From positions 3,132,501-3,196,500 of the forward strand of contig NC_018485.1 of NCBI RefSeq assembly GCF_000304315.1: a DNA stretch of 64,000 nt, in the 5' to 3' direction. Of this stretch, positions 1 to 8,636 are shown piece after piece. A program made the position numbers and the translations under genes. Position 1 is the stretch's first letter. Each line of letters starts with the position of its first letter. A model generated the notes under the pieces. That model did no database searches and was not told the origin of the DNA. It worked only from the letters and a program-made list of their open reading frames with translations. The DNA is from Methylocystis sp. SC2 (GTDB taxonomy: Bacteria; Pseudomonadota; Alphaproteobacteria; Rhizobiales; Beijerinckiaceae).

Positions 1-193
1 GAATCAGCGCGCATTGTTCCGCGGCCGCGCCCGCCGGCCTCTCGCAGCGCATTTCCCAATCGCCGAATTTGGCCTTGGCGGGGCTTTGCGCATGGCTCGC
101 GCCGGCGCTGAGTCCGAGCAACAGCAATGACGCCGCCGCCGCGACCTGATGTCGCAACAGGCGACGCGTTTTCGCAGCGCGCAAGGGCTTCAT
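1..193 (-). CDS. IalB-family (invasion associated locus B) secreted protein, 5' part only
   Basis: The gene starts with ATG at 193 on the minus strand and runs off the left edge, leaving 64 codons. The N-terminus has a basic start (MKPLRAAKTRR), a hydrophobic stretch and a likely signal-peptidase site after SHA-Q. It continues with KFGDWEMRCERPAG and a Cys about 18 residues further on. The FGDW-x-x-RC-x-x-P block with a following Cys is typical of the IalB family, small periplasmic proteins of alphaproteobacteria whose biochemical role is not settled. It is divergent from the cox cluster. The assignment rests on the first 64 residues only. Confidence 0.72.
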   Translation of the reverse strand, partial: MKPLRAAKTRRLLRHQVAAAASLLLLGLSAGASHAQSPAKAKFGDWEMRCERPAGAAAEQCALI

Positions 194-520
194 GATGGCT
201 CCTGGCGGACGGCTCCGTGGCCGTTCCAATTTGGTGACGCTGGGAAAGTGGCCGCTCGCCTCGGGCCGTCCAGCGCGACAGGCCGTTGCCTATCAAATGG
301 ACTTCAACTGTCAAGGTCGTCGGCGTTCGCGCCGCATTGTTTGGCAAACCCTTTGACGCGACGATTTGTCTGTCGAATCTGGCGTTGCAACAATTGCGCG
401 GACCGACGGTTTGTGATTGAACCGGCCGACTACCGAGCGGGGCGGGCTTTGGGCGGGCTGCGCACGGAAATCACAAAAAGAACAATGACTGTCTGGCGAA
501 GGGTTCGAAAGGCGGCTTTA
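194..520. other. Intergenic region between the divergent ialB-like and coxB genes
   Basis: About 327 bases that must hold the promoters of both divergent genes. An open frame runs through it into coxB, but its translation is Arg-rich and unlike any oxidase subunit, so I treat it as non-coding. A TTGACG hexamer at 353-358 could be a -35 element, but nothing close to a good -10 lies 17 bases downstream. No hairpin or repeat stood out. Confidence 0.4.
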
Positions 521-1384
521 ATGTTTAACGTCAATCGACAGATGCTGACACGTGGCGCATTGGCGGCCGTCGTGGCGATTCCTGTGAATTTGTTCGCCGG
601 CTTCGCCCTCGCACAAGTTGAAGGGCAGCCCACGCCGGGCGGCCTTGGCCTGCCGAACATGGTCACGCCGGTCGGCTTGGGGACTCAGCAATTCTACAAC
701 ATGGTGCTGATGCCGATCATTTCGTTCATCGCGCTCTTCGTTCTGGGCTTGCTGGTCTATGTCAGCTATCGGTTCAACGAACAGAAGAACCCCATTCCCT
801 CGAAGCTGACGCACAATACGCCGCTCGAAATCGTCTGGACCTTGATTCCGGTCCTCATCCTTCTGTTTATCTCCGTCCCGTCGCTGCGGCTGCTGGCGGA
901 GCAGGTTCAAGTCCCGGAGGCGTCGGTCACGCTCAAAGTGACCGGCAACCAGTGGTACTGGTCCTACAAATATCCCGAGGATCAGGGCGGCGGCTTTGGC
1001 TTCGATCAGATGCTGAAGCCGGAATCCGAACTCCAGCCCGGCGATCTTCGCCTGCTGACCGTCGACAATGAGGCGGTTGTGCCGGTCAATGAGGTCATCG
1101 CCGTGCACATCACGTCGAATGACGTCATCCACGCCTTCGGCGTCCCCGCGTTCGGCGTTCGCATGGACGCGATTCCCGGTCGTTTGAACCAGACTTGGTT
1201 CAAGATCGAGAAGGAAGGCGTCTACTACGGCCAGTGCTTCTTCATCTGCGGCAAGGATCACGCCTATATGCCGATCGTGATCCGCGCGGTCAGCCGCGAG
1301 AAATACAATGAGTGGCTCGCCGAGGCGAAGCAGAAGTTCGCCAGCGCCGACTCGCGGGTGCGGGTCGCCGCCCAGAGCCACTGA
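521..1384 (+). CDS. coxB: Cytochrome c oxidase subunit II, with a variant CuA loop
   Basis: Subunit II of an aa3-type cytochrome c oxidase accepts electrons from cytochrome c at a periplasmic dicopper (CuA) site. As read from 521 it has 287 residues: a signal peptide (residues 1-31), two transmembrane helices (about 62-83 and 102-122), the aromatic patch NQWYWSY (143-149), and the CuA ligands His204, Cys239, Cys243, His247 and Met250. The loop reads CFFICGKDHAYM. The usual sequence is CSELCG, so the conserved Glu that contributes to the Mg site is Phe here. An in-frame ATG at 485 gives a longer, less signal-like N-terminus, and ATG 542 is a shorter option. It is the first gene of the cox cluster, 50 bases ahead of coxA. 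Function is certain; the start is moderately certain. Confidence 0.95.
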   Translation: MFNVNRQMLTRGALAAVVAIPVNLFAGFALAQVEGQPTPGGLGLPNMVTPVGLGTQQFYNMVLMPIISFIALFVLGLLVYVSYRFNEQKNPIPSKLTHNTPLEIVWTLIPVLILLFISVPSLRLLAEQVQVPEASVTLKVTGNQWYWSYKYPEDQGGGFGFDQMLKPESELQPGDLRLLTVDNEAVVPVNEVIAVHITSNDVIHAFGVPAFGVRMDAIPGRLNQTWFKIEKEGVYYGQCFFICGKDHAYMPIVIRAVSREKYNEWLAEAKQKFASADSRVRVAAQSH

Positions 1385-1434
1385 GAAGCCGCTGAAACGA
1401 GACGCAACGGAACACACTAGTCTTTCTAAGGAAC

Positions 1435-3102
1435 ATGACGATGGCGAGTTCGACGATGGCCGGGGCGCATGATCATCCGAGGGGTTTGCGCCGCTTTCTT
1501 TTCTCCACCAACCACAAAGACATCGGCACGCTCTACATCATCCTCGGTTCGATCGGCGGCGTCATCGGCTTCCTGCTGTCGCTCGGCATGCGCCTCGAGC
1601 TGGCCTATCCGGGCGTGCAGATTTTTCCGGGGCTTGCGGAAGCGCTCCAGGGCGCCGATCCATCGATGGCGCTGGACGCGGGCAAGAACCTCTATAACGT
1701 CTTCATCACGGTCCACGGCGTGCTCATGATCTTCTTCATGGCCATGCCGATCCTCATCGGCGGCTTCGGCAACTGGTTCGTGCCGATCATGATCGGCGCG
1801 CCGGACATGGCCTTCCCGCGCCTCAACAACATCTCATTCTGGCTGCTCGTCGCCTCGCTCGTGCTCGCCGTCATTTCGATGTTCGTCGAAGGCGCGCCGG
1901 GCATGAAGGGCTTCGGCGGCGGCTGGACCTTCTATCCGCCGCTGTCGTCGAACACCGGCTCGCCCGGCCCGGCGATGGATTTCGTGATCCTGGCGCTGCA
2001 TCTCGCCGGCGCTTCGTCGATCCTTGGCGCGATCAACTTCATCACGACGATCTTCAACATGCGCGCGCCGGGCATGACGCTGCACAAGATGCCGCTGTTC
2101 GTGTGGTCGATCCTGGTGACCGCCTTCCTGCTGCTGCTCGTGCTGCCGGTGCTCGCCGGCTGCGTGACGATGCTGCTCACCGACCGCAATTTCGGCACGA
2201 TGTTCTATGATCCGGCGGGTGGCGGCGATCCGCTGCTGTTCCAGCACCTGCTGTGGTTCTTCGGCCATCCGGAAGTCTACATCGTCATTCTTCCCGGCTT
2301 CGGCATCATCAGCCAGATCGTGTCGACCTTCTCCAAGAAGCCGGTGTTCGGCTATCTCGGCATGGCCTACGCCATGGTCTCCATCGGCGTGCTCGGCAGC
2401 ATCGTGTGGGCGCACCACATGTATACGGTCGGCCTGTCGCTCAATGCGCAGCGCTACTTCACGCTGGCGACGATGGTGATCGCGGTGCCGACCGGCATCA
2501 AGATCTTCTCCTGGATCGCGACGATGTGGGGCGGGTCGATTTCATTCCGCGCGCCGATGGTCTGGGCGATCGGCTTCATCTTCGTGTTCACGATGGGCGG
2601 CATCACCGGCGTCGTGCTCGCCAACGCCAGCGCCGACAAGCAGTTCCACGAGGGCTACTATGTCGTCGCCCATTTCCACTACACGCTGTCGCTCGGCGCG
2701 GTCTTCGCGCTCTACGCGGGGTTCTATTACTGGTTCCCCAAAATGACCGGCTACATGTATTCGGAGACTTTGGCCAAGGCGAACTTCTGGCTGCTGTTCA
2801 TCGGCGTCAACGTCGTCTTCTTCCCGCAGCACTTCCTTGGACTGGGCGGGATGCCGCGCCGCTACATCGACTATCCGGACGCTTACGCGCTGTGGAATTT
2901 GGTGTCGTCCTCCGGCATGATCTTCGTCACGCTCTCGCTGCTGGTCTGGTTCTACGCGATCATCGAGGCCTTCATGAAGAAGCGCCTTGCCGGCGCCAAT
3001 CCCTGGGGCGTGGGCGCAACGACGCTGGAGTGGACTCTGTCGTCGCCGCCGCCCTTCCATCAGTTCCAGGTTCTGCCGCGGATCACCGGGGCGAGCCGGT
3101 AA
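1435..3102 (+). CDS. coxA: Cytochrome c oxidase subunit I (aa3 type)
   Basis: The catalytic subunit holds heme a and the heme a3/CuB oxygen-reduction site. The 555-residue protein has the expected helices and ligands: His94 (heme a), the GHPEVY motif with His278, Glu280 and Tyr282 (CuB ligand, D-channel glutamate, cross-linked Tyr), His327/His328 (CuB), Lys356 of the K channel in PTGIKIFSW, and His413/His415 in VAHFHY. The D-channel entry Asp is in [16 protein letters not shown] at 1427-1431 precedes ATG 1435. Oddity: the HDTYY motif just before VAHFHY reads HEGYY (residues 405-409), so the Mg-binding Asp is Glu. Together with the coxB change this alters the subunit I/II interface site. It is followed by a 12-bp hairpin. 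Confidence 0.98.
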   Translation: MTMASSTMAGAHDHPRGLRRFLFSTNHKDIGTLYIILGSIGGVIGFLLSLGMRLELAYPGVQIFPGLAEALQGADPSMALDAGKNLYNVFITVHGVLMIFFMAMPILIGGFGNWFVPIMIGAPDMAFPRLNNISFWLLVASLVLAVISMFVEGAPGMKGFGGGWTFYPPLSSNTGSPGPAMDFVILALHLAGASSILGAINFITTIFNMRAPGMTLHKMPLFVWSILVTAFLLLLVLPVLAGCVTMLLTDRNFGTMFYDPAGGGDPLLFQHLLWFFGHPEVYIVILPGFGIISQIVSTFSKKPVFGYLGMAYAMVSIGVLGSIVWAHHMYTVGLSLNAQRYFTLATMVIAVPTGIKIFSWIATMWGGSISFRAPMVWAIGFIFVFTMGGITGVVLANASADKQFHEGYYVVAHFHYTLSLGAVFALYAGFYYWFPKMTGYMYSETLAKANFWLLFIGVNVVFFPQHFLGLGGMPRRYIDYPDAYALWNLVSSSGMIFVTLSLLVWFYAIIEAFMKKRLAGANPWGVGATTLEWTLSSPPPFHQFQVLPRITGASR

Positions 3103-3111
3103 CACATGAAG

Positions 3112-3140
3112 CGTCGGCGCGAAGAGAATTCGCGCCGACG
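3112..3140 (+). other. Perfect 12-bp hairpin between coxA and ctaB
   Basis: Arms 3112-3123 and 3129-3140 are exact reverse complements around a 5-base loop (GAGAA). It starts 10 bases after the coxA stop. No T-run follows, so it is more likely an mRNA 3'-end stabiliser or processing site than a strong intrinsic terminator. It would separate the abundant subunit mRNA from that of the assembly factors. Confidence 0.6.
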
Positions 3141-3217
3141 ATGCAAGCCGGCGCCGGCGAGCAATGACGCGGCTCTTCTGCGCCCGCCTCAGCGGCCAAG
3201 GTTCTGAGTGAAACGCC

Positions 3218-4150
3218 ATGAGCGACGCATCCTATCTGCACGATGAACCGGCTCCGCGCATCTCGGTCGCGTCGCCATCCGACTATTTCGCGCTGCTTAA
3301 GCCGCGCGTGATGTCGCTCGTGGTGTTCACCGCGCTCGCCGGCCTGTTGCTCGCGCCGACGCCGCCGCATCCGCTGATCGGCTTCGCCTCGCTCCTGGCG
3401 ATCGCCGTCGGCGCCGGCGCCTCAGGCGCGCTCAATATGTGGTACGACGCCGACGTCGACGCGCTGATGACGCGCACGCGCAAGCGCCCGATCCCGGCCG
3501 GACGGCTCGATCCCGAGGCGGCGCTTGGCTTTGGTCTCGTGCTGGCGACGCTGTCGGTCTTCACGCTCGGCTATGTCGCGAACTGGTTCGCCGCCGCGCT
3601 GCTCGCCTTCACCATTTTCTTCTATGTCGTAATCTATACGATGTTGCTGAAGCGCTGGACGCCGATGAACATCGTCATCGGCGGCGCCGCCGGCGCGCTG
3701 CCGCCGATGGTCGGTTTCGCCGCCGCGACCGGCGAGATCAATCTCGCGAGCGTCGTGCTCTTTGCGATCATCTTCATTTGGACGCCGCCGCATTTCTGGT
3801 CGCTTGCATTGCTGAGAAGCGAGGACTACGCCCGCGCCGGCGTGCCGATGCTGCCCAATGTCGCCGGCGAAGACCGCACGCGTCTTGAAATTCTGATCTA
3901 TGCGCTGGCGCTCGCGCCGCTCGGCGTCGCGCCTTGGCTGCTGGGTTTCGCCTCGCTCGCCTACGGCGTCGTCTCAATCGGCTGCGGGATCGCGCTCGTC
4001 GGCGGCGCTGCGGCGGTCTTCACGCAGCGCGAAGGCGACGCGGCCCGTCTGGCCGCCCGCCGGATGTTTTTGTTCTCCATCCTCTATCTCTTCCTGCTGT
4101 TCCTGGTCCTCGTCGTCGAGCAGACGGCGCATATCTTTGCGCTGATCTAG
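3218..4150 (+). CDS. ctaB: Protoheme IX farnesyltransferase (heme O synthase)
   Basis: A membrane prenyltransferase that adds farnesyl to protoheme to make heme O, the precursor of the heme A needed by subunit I. The 310-residue protein is of normal length with about nine hydrophobic helices. The first prenyltransferase Asp-rich region is visible as [19 protein letters not shown] (about residues 74-92), and the second around [24 protein letters not shown]. The [20 protein letters not shown] block is also typical of CyoE/CtaB. It sits in the classic rhizobial position after coxA. The SD before ATG 3218 is weak. Confidence 0.96.
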   Translation: MSDASYLHDEPAPRISVASPSDYFALLKPRVMSLVVFTALAGLLLAPTPPHPLIGFASLLAIAVGAGASGALNMWYDADVDALMTRTRKRPIPAGRLDPEAALGFGLVLATLSVFTLGYVANWFAAALLAFTIFFYVVIYTMLLKRWTPMNIVIGGAAGALPPMVGFAAATGEINLASVVLFAIIFIWTPPHFWSLALLRSEDYARAGVPMLPNVAGEDRTRLEILIYALALAPLGVAPWLLGFASLAYGVVSIGCGIALVGGAAAVFTQREGDAARLAARRMFLFSILYLFLLFLVLVVEQTAHIFALI

Positions 4151-4162
4151 GCGGCCAAGCGG

Positions 4163-4372
4163 ATGGTGAACGAAATGACCGATGCGGGAGACAAGATGAA
4201 AAAGGGCGCCAGCCTGTTCGATCGGCCCGGGATCGTGCTGACCGAAGAGCAGGCGCGCAGCCGCCGCGCGCGCAACGTCGCGATCGGCGTGACGATCGCG
4301 CTCCTGGCCGCGCTGTTCTACGCCGTCACGCTGGTGAAGTTTGGCGCGGCCATCGTCAATCGGACGATCTGA
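4163..4372 (+). CDS. CoxF-like small membrane protein of the cox cluster
   Basis: A 69-residue protein with one transmembrane helix near the C-terminus (about residues 40-60) and the block GIVLTEEQARSRRARNVAIG before it. Small single-helix proteins of this form sit between ctaB and ctaG in many rhizobial cox clusters and are sometimes called CoxF; their exact role in oxidase assembly is not defined. It starts 12 bases after ctaB, and its TGA overlaps the ATG of ctaG by one base (TGATG), which implies coupled translation. Internal ATG codons at 4175 and 4196 are alternative starts. Confidence 0.75.
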   Translation: MVNEMTDAGDKMKKGASLFDRPGIVLTEEQARSRRARNVAIGVTIALLAALFYAVTLVKFGAAIVNRTI

Positions 4373-4968
4373 TGATGAACGCGCCGGCGCCTCGTTCACG
4401 CAAACGCCCGCGGATGATCGCGGCGGCGCTGGTCGGGGGCGCGGCCGCGATGCTCGGCCTGTCTTTCGCATCGGCTCCGCTTTACCGCGCCTTTTGCGCA
4501 GCGACCGGCTTTGGCGGCACGCCGAGGACGGATCTGGCCGGCGCGCCGTCCCCCGGCGAGCGCGTGCTCACCGTGCGTTTCGACGCCAATGTCGCCCGCG
4601 ATCTGCCGTGGCGCTTCGAGCCCGAGGTCGCCAAGATCTCCTTGCGCACCGGCGAGACGAAAACCGTCTATTACAAGGTCGCCAATCTTTCCGATCGCGA
4701 GACCAGCGGCCAGGCGGCCTACAATGTGACGCCCGGCCAGGCCGGGGCCTTCTTCGTCAAGGTCGCCTGCTTCTGCTTCGAGGAGAAGCGGCTCGGCCCG
4801 CATGAGGCCGAAGAATGGCCGGTGGTGTTCTATCTCGATCCCGCTCTCGAGCGCGAAGAAGGCATGCGCGGCGTTCGCGAGATCACGCTGTCCTACACGT
4901 TCTTCGCGATCAAGGATTCCACCGCGGCGAAGACGAGCGAGACGGCGACCGCAAAGCCGAAGGGTTGA
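4372..4968 (+). CDS. ctaG: Cytochrome c oxidase assembly protein CtaG/Cox11 (copper chaperone)
   Basis: Cox11-type chaperone that delivers copper to the CuB site of subunit I on the periplasmic face. The 198-residue protein has one N-terminal transmembrane helix (about residues 17-37), the PLYRAFCAATGFGGT segment with the conserved Cys, and the copper-binding CFCFEEK motif at about 129-135, followed by the immunoglobulin-like domain with FYLDPAL. A longer open frame extends upstream through ctaB, but the TGATG overlap at 4370-4374 with the preceding gene and the family length support the start at 4372. Confidence 0.95.
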   Translation: MMNAPAPRSRKRPRMIAAALVGGAAAMLGLSFASAPLYRAFCAATGFGGTPRTDLAGAPSPGERVLTVRFDANVARDLPWRFEPEVAKISLRTGETKTVYYKVANLSDRETSGQAAYNVTPGQAGAFFVKVACFCFEEKRLGPHEAEEWPVVFYLDPALEREEGMRGVREITLSYTFFAIKDSTAAKTSETATAKPKG

Positions 4969-4972
4969 CGGC

Positions 4973-4995
4973 GCCGCGCGACTTGACCGCGCGGC
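4973..4995 (+). other. 8-bp GC hairpin between ctaG and coxC
   Basis: GCCGCGCG (4973-4980) and CGCGCGGC (4988-4995) form a perfect stem with a 7-base loop, directly after the ctaG stop. No T-run follows. It is the second of three intercistronic hairpins in the cox cluster. Confidence 0.45.
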
Positions 4996-5044
4996 AAACT
5001 AGGGGACTGGCCGGTACCGCCGGCCGATGACAAGGAAGAGCAAG

Positions 5045-5935
5045 ATGGCGGACGGACACGCGAAACCCGAACACGACTATCATCTGGTCGATCCGAGTCC
5101 GTGGCCGATCGTGGGCGCGCTCGCCGCGCTCATCACGGCGATCGGCGCGGTGATGTGGATGGCGCAGCACAAGGGCGCGCCGATCGGCGGCATGACCTTC
5201 GGCGGCGCCATGTTCTTCGTCGGCATGGGCGGCATTCTGCTCGTGATGTACGCGTGGTGGAGCGACATCATCCACGAAGCGAGCGTCGGCGGATTCCACT
5301 CGCCGGTCGTGCGGCTGCATCATCGCTACGGCATGATCCTGTTCATCTTCTCGGAGGTGATGTTCTTCGTCGCCTGGTTCTGGGCGTTCTTCAATTCGGC
5401 GCTTTTCCCGGCCGATGCGGCTCAGGTCCTGCGCACCGAATTGTTCCAGGGCGTCTGGCCGCCCAAGGGCGTTGAAGTGCTGAGCCCCTGGAAACTGCCG
5501 CTGCTCAATACGCTCATTCTGCTCAGCTCCGGCGCGACTCTGACCTGGGCCCATCACGGCCTTCTGGAAAACAAGCGCGACGTGTTGAAGAAGGGCTTGA
5601 TCGCGACGATCGCTCTCGGCCTGCTGTTCACGGCGATCCAGGCCTATGAATATCTCCACGCGCCCTTCGCCTTCGCCTTCGATCCGGCGAAGCCGGCGGC
5701 GACGAATTACGGCTCGACTTTCTTCATGGCGACCGGCTTTCACGGTTTCCACGTGATCGTCGGCACGATCTTCCTGATCGTTTGCCTGCTGCGCGTCTTC
5801 AAGGGCGCCTTCACGCCGGACCAGCATCTGGGCTTCGAATTCGCCGCCTGGTATTGGCACTTCGTCGACGTCGTCTGGCTGTTTCTGTTCGCCTGCATTT
5901 ACGTGTGGGGGAACTGGGGCGGGACGATGGAATAG
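5045..5935 (+). CDS. coxC: Cytochrome c oxidase subunit III
   Basis: Subunit III is the seven-helix membrane subunit that stabilises the oxidase and supports proton uptake. From ATG 5045 it has 296 residues. Typical blocks are HDYHLVDPSPWP at the N-terminus, FHSPVVRLHHRYGMILFIFSE (split across the first helices), GFHGFHVIVGTIFL and the C-terminal WYWHFVDVVWLFLF. I chose 5045 because AAGGAAGAG at 5032-5040 lies at the right distance; an ATG at 5027 is also in frame. It is followed by a perfect palindrome with a short T-run. Confidence 0.96.
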   Translation: MADGHAKPEHDYHLVDPSPWPIVGALAALITAIGAVMWMAQHKGAPIGGMTFGGAMFFVGMGGILLVMYAWWSDIIHEASVGGFHSPVVRLHHRYGMILFIFSEVMFFVAWFWAFFNSALFPADAAQVLRTELFQGVWPPKGVEVLSPWKLPLLNTLILLSSGATLTWAHHGLLENKRDVLKKGLIATIALGLLFTAIQAYEYLHAPFAFAFDPAKPAATNYGSTFFMATGFHGFHVIVGTIFLIVCLLRVFKGAFTPDQHLGFEFAAWYWHFVDVVWLFLFACIYVWGNWGGTME

Positions 5936-5961
5936 GCGCGCCGACGCCCTTTGAACATTGG

Positions 5962-5990
5962 ACGGTCACGGGCGCGCCCGTGACCGTTTT
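5962..5990 (+). terminator. 26-base perfect palindrome plus T-run after coxC
   Basis: Positions 5962-5974 and 5975-5987 are exact reverse complements, giving a 13-bp stem if the central bases open into a loop. TTTT follows at 5987-5990. It lies 26 bases after the coxC stop and just before the SD of the DUF983 gene, so it looks like an intrinsic terminator or attenuator that would partly uncouple the structural genes from DUF983-surf1. Confidence 0.65.
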
Positions 5991-6005
5991 CGTTGGAGGA
6001 CCAAC

Positions 6006-6383
6006 ATGTCCCAAGAGCACGTCTATCCGCCCGTTTCGCTTTATGTCGACGGAATCCTCGGCAGATGTCCGCGCTGCGGTAAGGGCCATATGATCCGCGG
6101 GCTGCTGACGGTTGCGCCACGCTGCGAGGTTTGCGGGCTGGACTTCGCTTTTGCCGACGCGGGCGACGGTCCGGCGATCGTCGTCATGACCGTCGTCGGC
6201 TTCGTCGCGATCGCGGTGCTGTGGTACGTCGAGGTGACATATCAGCCGTCCTATTGGGTGCATGCCGCGATCCTCGCGCCCCTGTCGGCCGTTCTCTGCA
6301 TTGGGCTGCTGCGGCCGACGAAAGGTCTGCTGATCGCCTTGCAATATTTCAACAAGGCTGAAGAAAGCCGCCATCAGCCGTGA
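6006..6383 (+). CDS. DUF983 zinc-ribbon membrane protein of the cox cluster
   Basis: A 125-residue protein with an N-terminal zinc ribbon (CPRCGKG near residue 20 and CEVCG near 39) followed by two transmembrane helices. DUF983 proteins are found almost only in alphaproteobacterial cox clusters between coxC and surf1; their role is presumed to be in oxidase assembly but is not established. GGAGGA at 5995-6000 places the start at ATG 6006 rather than the upstream in-frame ATG at 5958. The stop overlaps the GTG start of surf1. Confidence 0.85.
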   Translation: MSQEHVYPPVSLYVDGILGRCPRCGKGHMIRGLLTVAPRCEVCGLDFAFADAGDGPAIVVMTVVGFVAIAVLWYVEVTYQPSYWVHAAILAPLSAVLCIGLLRPTKGLLIALQYFNKAEESRHQP

Positions 6384-7117
6384 GCGCCGCCGTCCGCGCG
6401 CTTCTGGGGCCGGCGGTTGCGACGACGCTGCTCTTTGCGCTGCTGGTCAGTCTGGGGTTTTGGCAGGTGCGGCGGCTCGGCGAGAAAGAGGCGCTGATCG
6501 CGCGCATCGAGCAGCGCTCCAAAGAGGCGCCGCAGCCGGTTCCGCCGCCTGAGCGATGGGCGAGCCTTCGCGCCGAAGATTACGACTTCATGCATGTGCG
6601 CGCGACGGGCAGTTTTATCGGCGGCCGCGACGCGCTCGTCTTCGCCCCGCCGTCGGACGGCGCGAGCCGGGAGCCGGGCTATGGGCTGCTCACGCCGTTC
6701 GCGCTGGCGGGCGGCGGCGTCGTGCTGGTCGACCGCGGATTTCTTCCGGCGTCAAAAGCCGGCGACGCCGGCGTGCGCGCCGCCCCATCCGGCGAAGCGA
6801 CGCTCGTCGGATTGCTGCGCGCGCCGGAGCGCCGCAACTCCTTCACGCCAGCCGACCAGCCCGAGAAGGGCGTCTTCTTCGCGCGCGATCCCACGGCGAT
6901 CGCCGGCGCTCTCGGGGTAGCCGACGCTGCGCCTTTTGCGCTCGTCCTCGACGCGGCTCCCGCAGCGGGGTCGGATTGGCCGCGCCCAGTGGGGGGCGTT
7001 CCAACCATCGTCAATAATCACTTCTCCTACGCCGTGACGTGGTTCGGCCTGTCGGTCGCGCTTCTCGTCGTTTTTGGGATCTACGCACGCGGCGTTCTTG
7101 CGCATGAGCGCATCTAG
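6380..7117 (+). CDS. surf1: SURF1 family cytochrome oxidase biogenesis protein
   Basis: SURF1 proteins assist heme a insertion and maturation of subunit I. The 245-residue protein has the two-helix architecture of the family: an N-terminal helix ending in LGFWQVRRLGEKEAL, a periplasmic domain with PGYGLLTPF and VDRGF, and a C-terminal helix after NNHFSYAVTWFGLS. The start is GTG 6380, overlapping the stop of the DUF983 gene by four bases (GTGA), so the two are translationally coupled. Length is normal. Confidence 0.93.
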   Translation: MSAAVRALLGPAVATTLLFALLVSLGFWQVRRLGEKEALIARIEQRSKEAPQPVPPPERWASLRAEDYDFMHVRATGSFIGGRDALVFAPPSDGASREPGYGLLTPFALAGGGVVLVDRGFLPASKAGDAGVRAAPSGEATLVGLLRAPERRNSFTPADQPEKGVFFARDPTAIAGALGVADAAPFALVLDAAPAAGSDWPRPVGGVPTIVNNHFSYAVTWFGLSVALLVVFGIYARGVLAHERI

Positions 7118-7208
7118 CGACCTCGGGCTTGCGGCGCTGTCGAATATGCTATGAAAAGCGCACTGACACGCGCGCGCGGCGCGCGCTCTTCCATCCATGG
7201 ATTGACGG

Positions 7209-8615
7209 TTGCGCTATCTCTCAACCCGCGGCGAGGCCGCGCAGCTTGGCTTCGACGACGTTCTCCTCGCCGGTCTTGCGACTGACGGCGGGCTTTATAC
7301 GCCGCTCGCCTATCCGCGTGTGGCGCCGTCCGACATCGCCGCGCTCGCGGGCCGGCCCTATGCCGAAGCGACGGCGCAGCTGATCGCGCCTTATCTCAGC
7401 GAGACGTTTTCGCGTGAGATTTTGCGATACCAGACAGTGAGCGCCTATAGCGGATTTCGTCACCGCGCGATCGCGCCGCTGACGCAGATCGCCGACAATC
7501 TCTTCGTGCTCGAACTGTTTCACGGGCCGACGCTCGCCTTCAAGGATCTGGCGATGCAGCTCCTCGGGCGCATGATGAATCATGTGCTCGAAGAGCGAAA
7601 TCTGCGCGCCACCATCGTCGGCGCGACGTCCGGCGACACCGGCGCCGCGGCGATCGAGGCGTTCAAGGGATTGGAGCGCGTCGACGTCTTCATCCTGTTC
7701 CCGCACGGCCGGGTGTCCGACGTGCAGCGCAAGCAGATGACCACGGTCGCCGACGCCAATGTTCACACCATCGCGCTGCAGGGCTCGTTTGACGATGCGC
7801 AGGCGATTCTGAAACGGCTGTTTCGCGCCGCCGACTTTCGGGCGCGCGTCGGACTCGCCGGGGTCAATTCGATCAACTGGGCGCGCGTCGTCGCGCAGAC
7901 CGTCTATTATTTCACGAGCGCGGTCGCTCTCGGCGCGCCGCATCGGCATATTTCCTTCGCCGTGCCGACGGGCAATTTCGGCGACGTGCTGGCCGGCTAT
8001 GTCGCCAAGCGAATGGGTCTGCCGATCGAGAGACTGATCGTCGCGACCAACGCCAACGACATCCTTGCGCGCGCGCTCGCAAGCGGGCGTTATGAGCCGC
8101 GCGGCGTCACGCCGACTCAGTCGCCTTCGATGGATATTCAGGTTTCATCCAATTTCGAGCGCCTATTGTTTGATGCGACGGGGCGCGATCCGGCGGCGGT
8201 CCGCGCCGCTTTCGCCTCGCTCGATCAATCCGGCGCCTTCGAGATTCCGGCTGCGGCGCTCGCCGCCATTCGCGCCGAATTCGATGCCGAGTCCGTCGGC
8301 GAGACCGAGACGACGGCGGAGATTCGCCGCACCTGGCGCGAGACCGGCTATGTGCTCGATCCGCATACGGCGACCGGCGTCAGCGCGGCGCGCGCGCGGC
8401 TCGCGAAGGATCCATCGACCCCTGTCGTCGCGCTTTCGACCGCGCATCCGGCGAAGTTTCCCGACGCCATCGAGCGCGCCATCGGACTGCGTCCGCAGCC
8501 GCCCGAAAATATTGCGGCGCGGCTTGACGCGCCGGAACGATTCACGATTCTTGAAAATGACGGCGCGCGAGTCGCCGAATTCATCTCGTCGCACGCTCGG
8601 GCGGCGAAGAACTGA
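7209..8615 (+). CDS. thrC: Threonine synthase
   Basis: A PLP enzyme that converts O-phosphohomoserine to threonine. The 468-residue protein starts MRYLSTRG as is usual for the long (E. coli/yeast type) threonine synthases. It has FHGPTLAFKDLAMQ with the PLP-binding Lys (about residues 105-118) and GATSGDTGAAAIEAFKG. Later blocks are GSFDDAQAI, NSINWARV and the PTGNFGDV glycine/Asn motif. The start is TTG 7209; no better start lies nearby and the SD is weak. In many rhizobia an M16-type peptidase gene separates thrC from the acetyltransferase that follows here; it is absent. Confidence 0.97.
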   Translation: MRYLSTRGEAAQLGFDDVLLAGLATDGGLYTPLAYPRVAPSDIAALAGRPYAEATAQLIAPYLSETFSREILRYQTVSAYSGFRHRAIAPLTQIADNLFVLELFHGPTLAFKDLAMQLLGRMMNHVLEERNLRATIVGATSGDTGAAAIEAFKGLERVDVFILFPHGRVSDVQRKQMTTVADANVHTIALQGSFDDAQAILKRLFRAADFRARVGLAGVNSINWARVVAQTVYYFTSAVALGAPHRHISFAVPTGNFGDVLAGYVAKRMGLPIERLIVATNANDILARALASGRYEPRGVTPTQSPSMDIQVSSNFERLLFDATGRDPAAVRAAFASLDQSGAFEIPAAALAAIRAEFDAESVGETETTAEIRRTWRETGYVLDPHTATGVSAARARLAKDPSTPVVALSTAHPAKFPDAIERAIGLRPQPPENIAARLDAPERFTILENDGARVAEFISSHARAAKN

Positions 8616-8636
8616 CAAGGTTTGGCAAGGAGCACG

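Noticed and set aside
149..520. N-terminal extension of coxB from an upstream ATG
   Set aside because: The extra sequence is Arg/Cys-rich, overlaps the ialB-like gene and has no resemblance to subunit II. The signal peptide starts near 521.
1834..2418. Long antisense ORFs inside coxA, ctaB, glnD, degP and others
   Set aside because: High G+C leaves open frames opposite real genes. Their products are Arg/His/Asp-rich low-complexity sequences.
3106..3207. A 33-codon ORF between coxA and ctaB
   Set aside because: It coincides with the hairpin, has no SD and is almost all Arg and Pro; more likely spurious.
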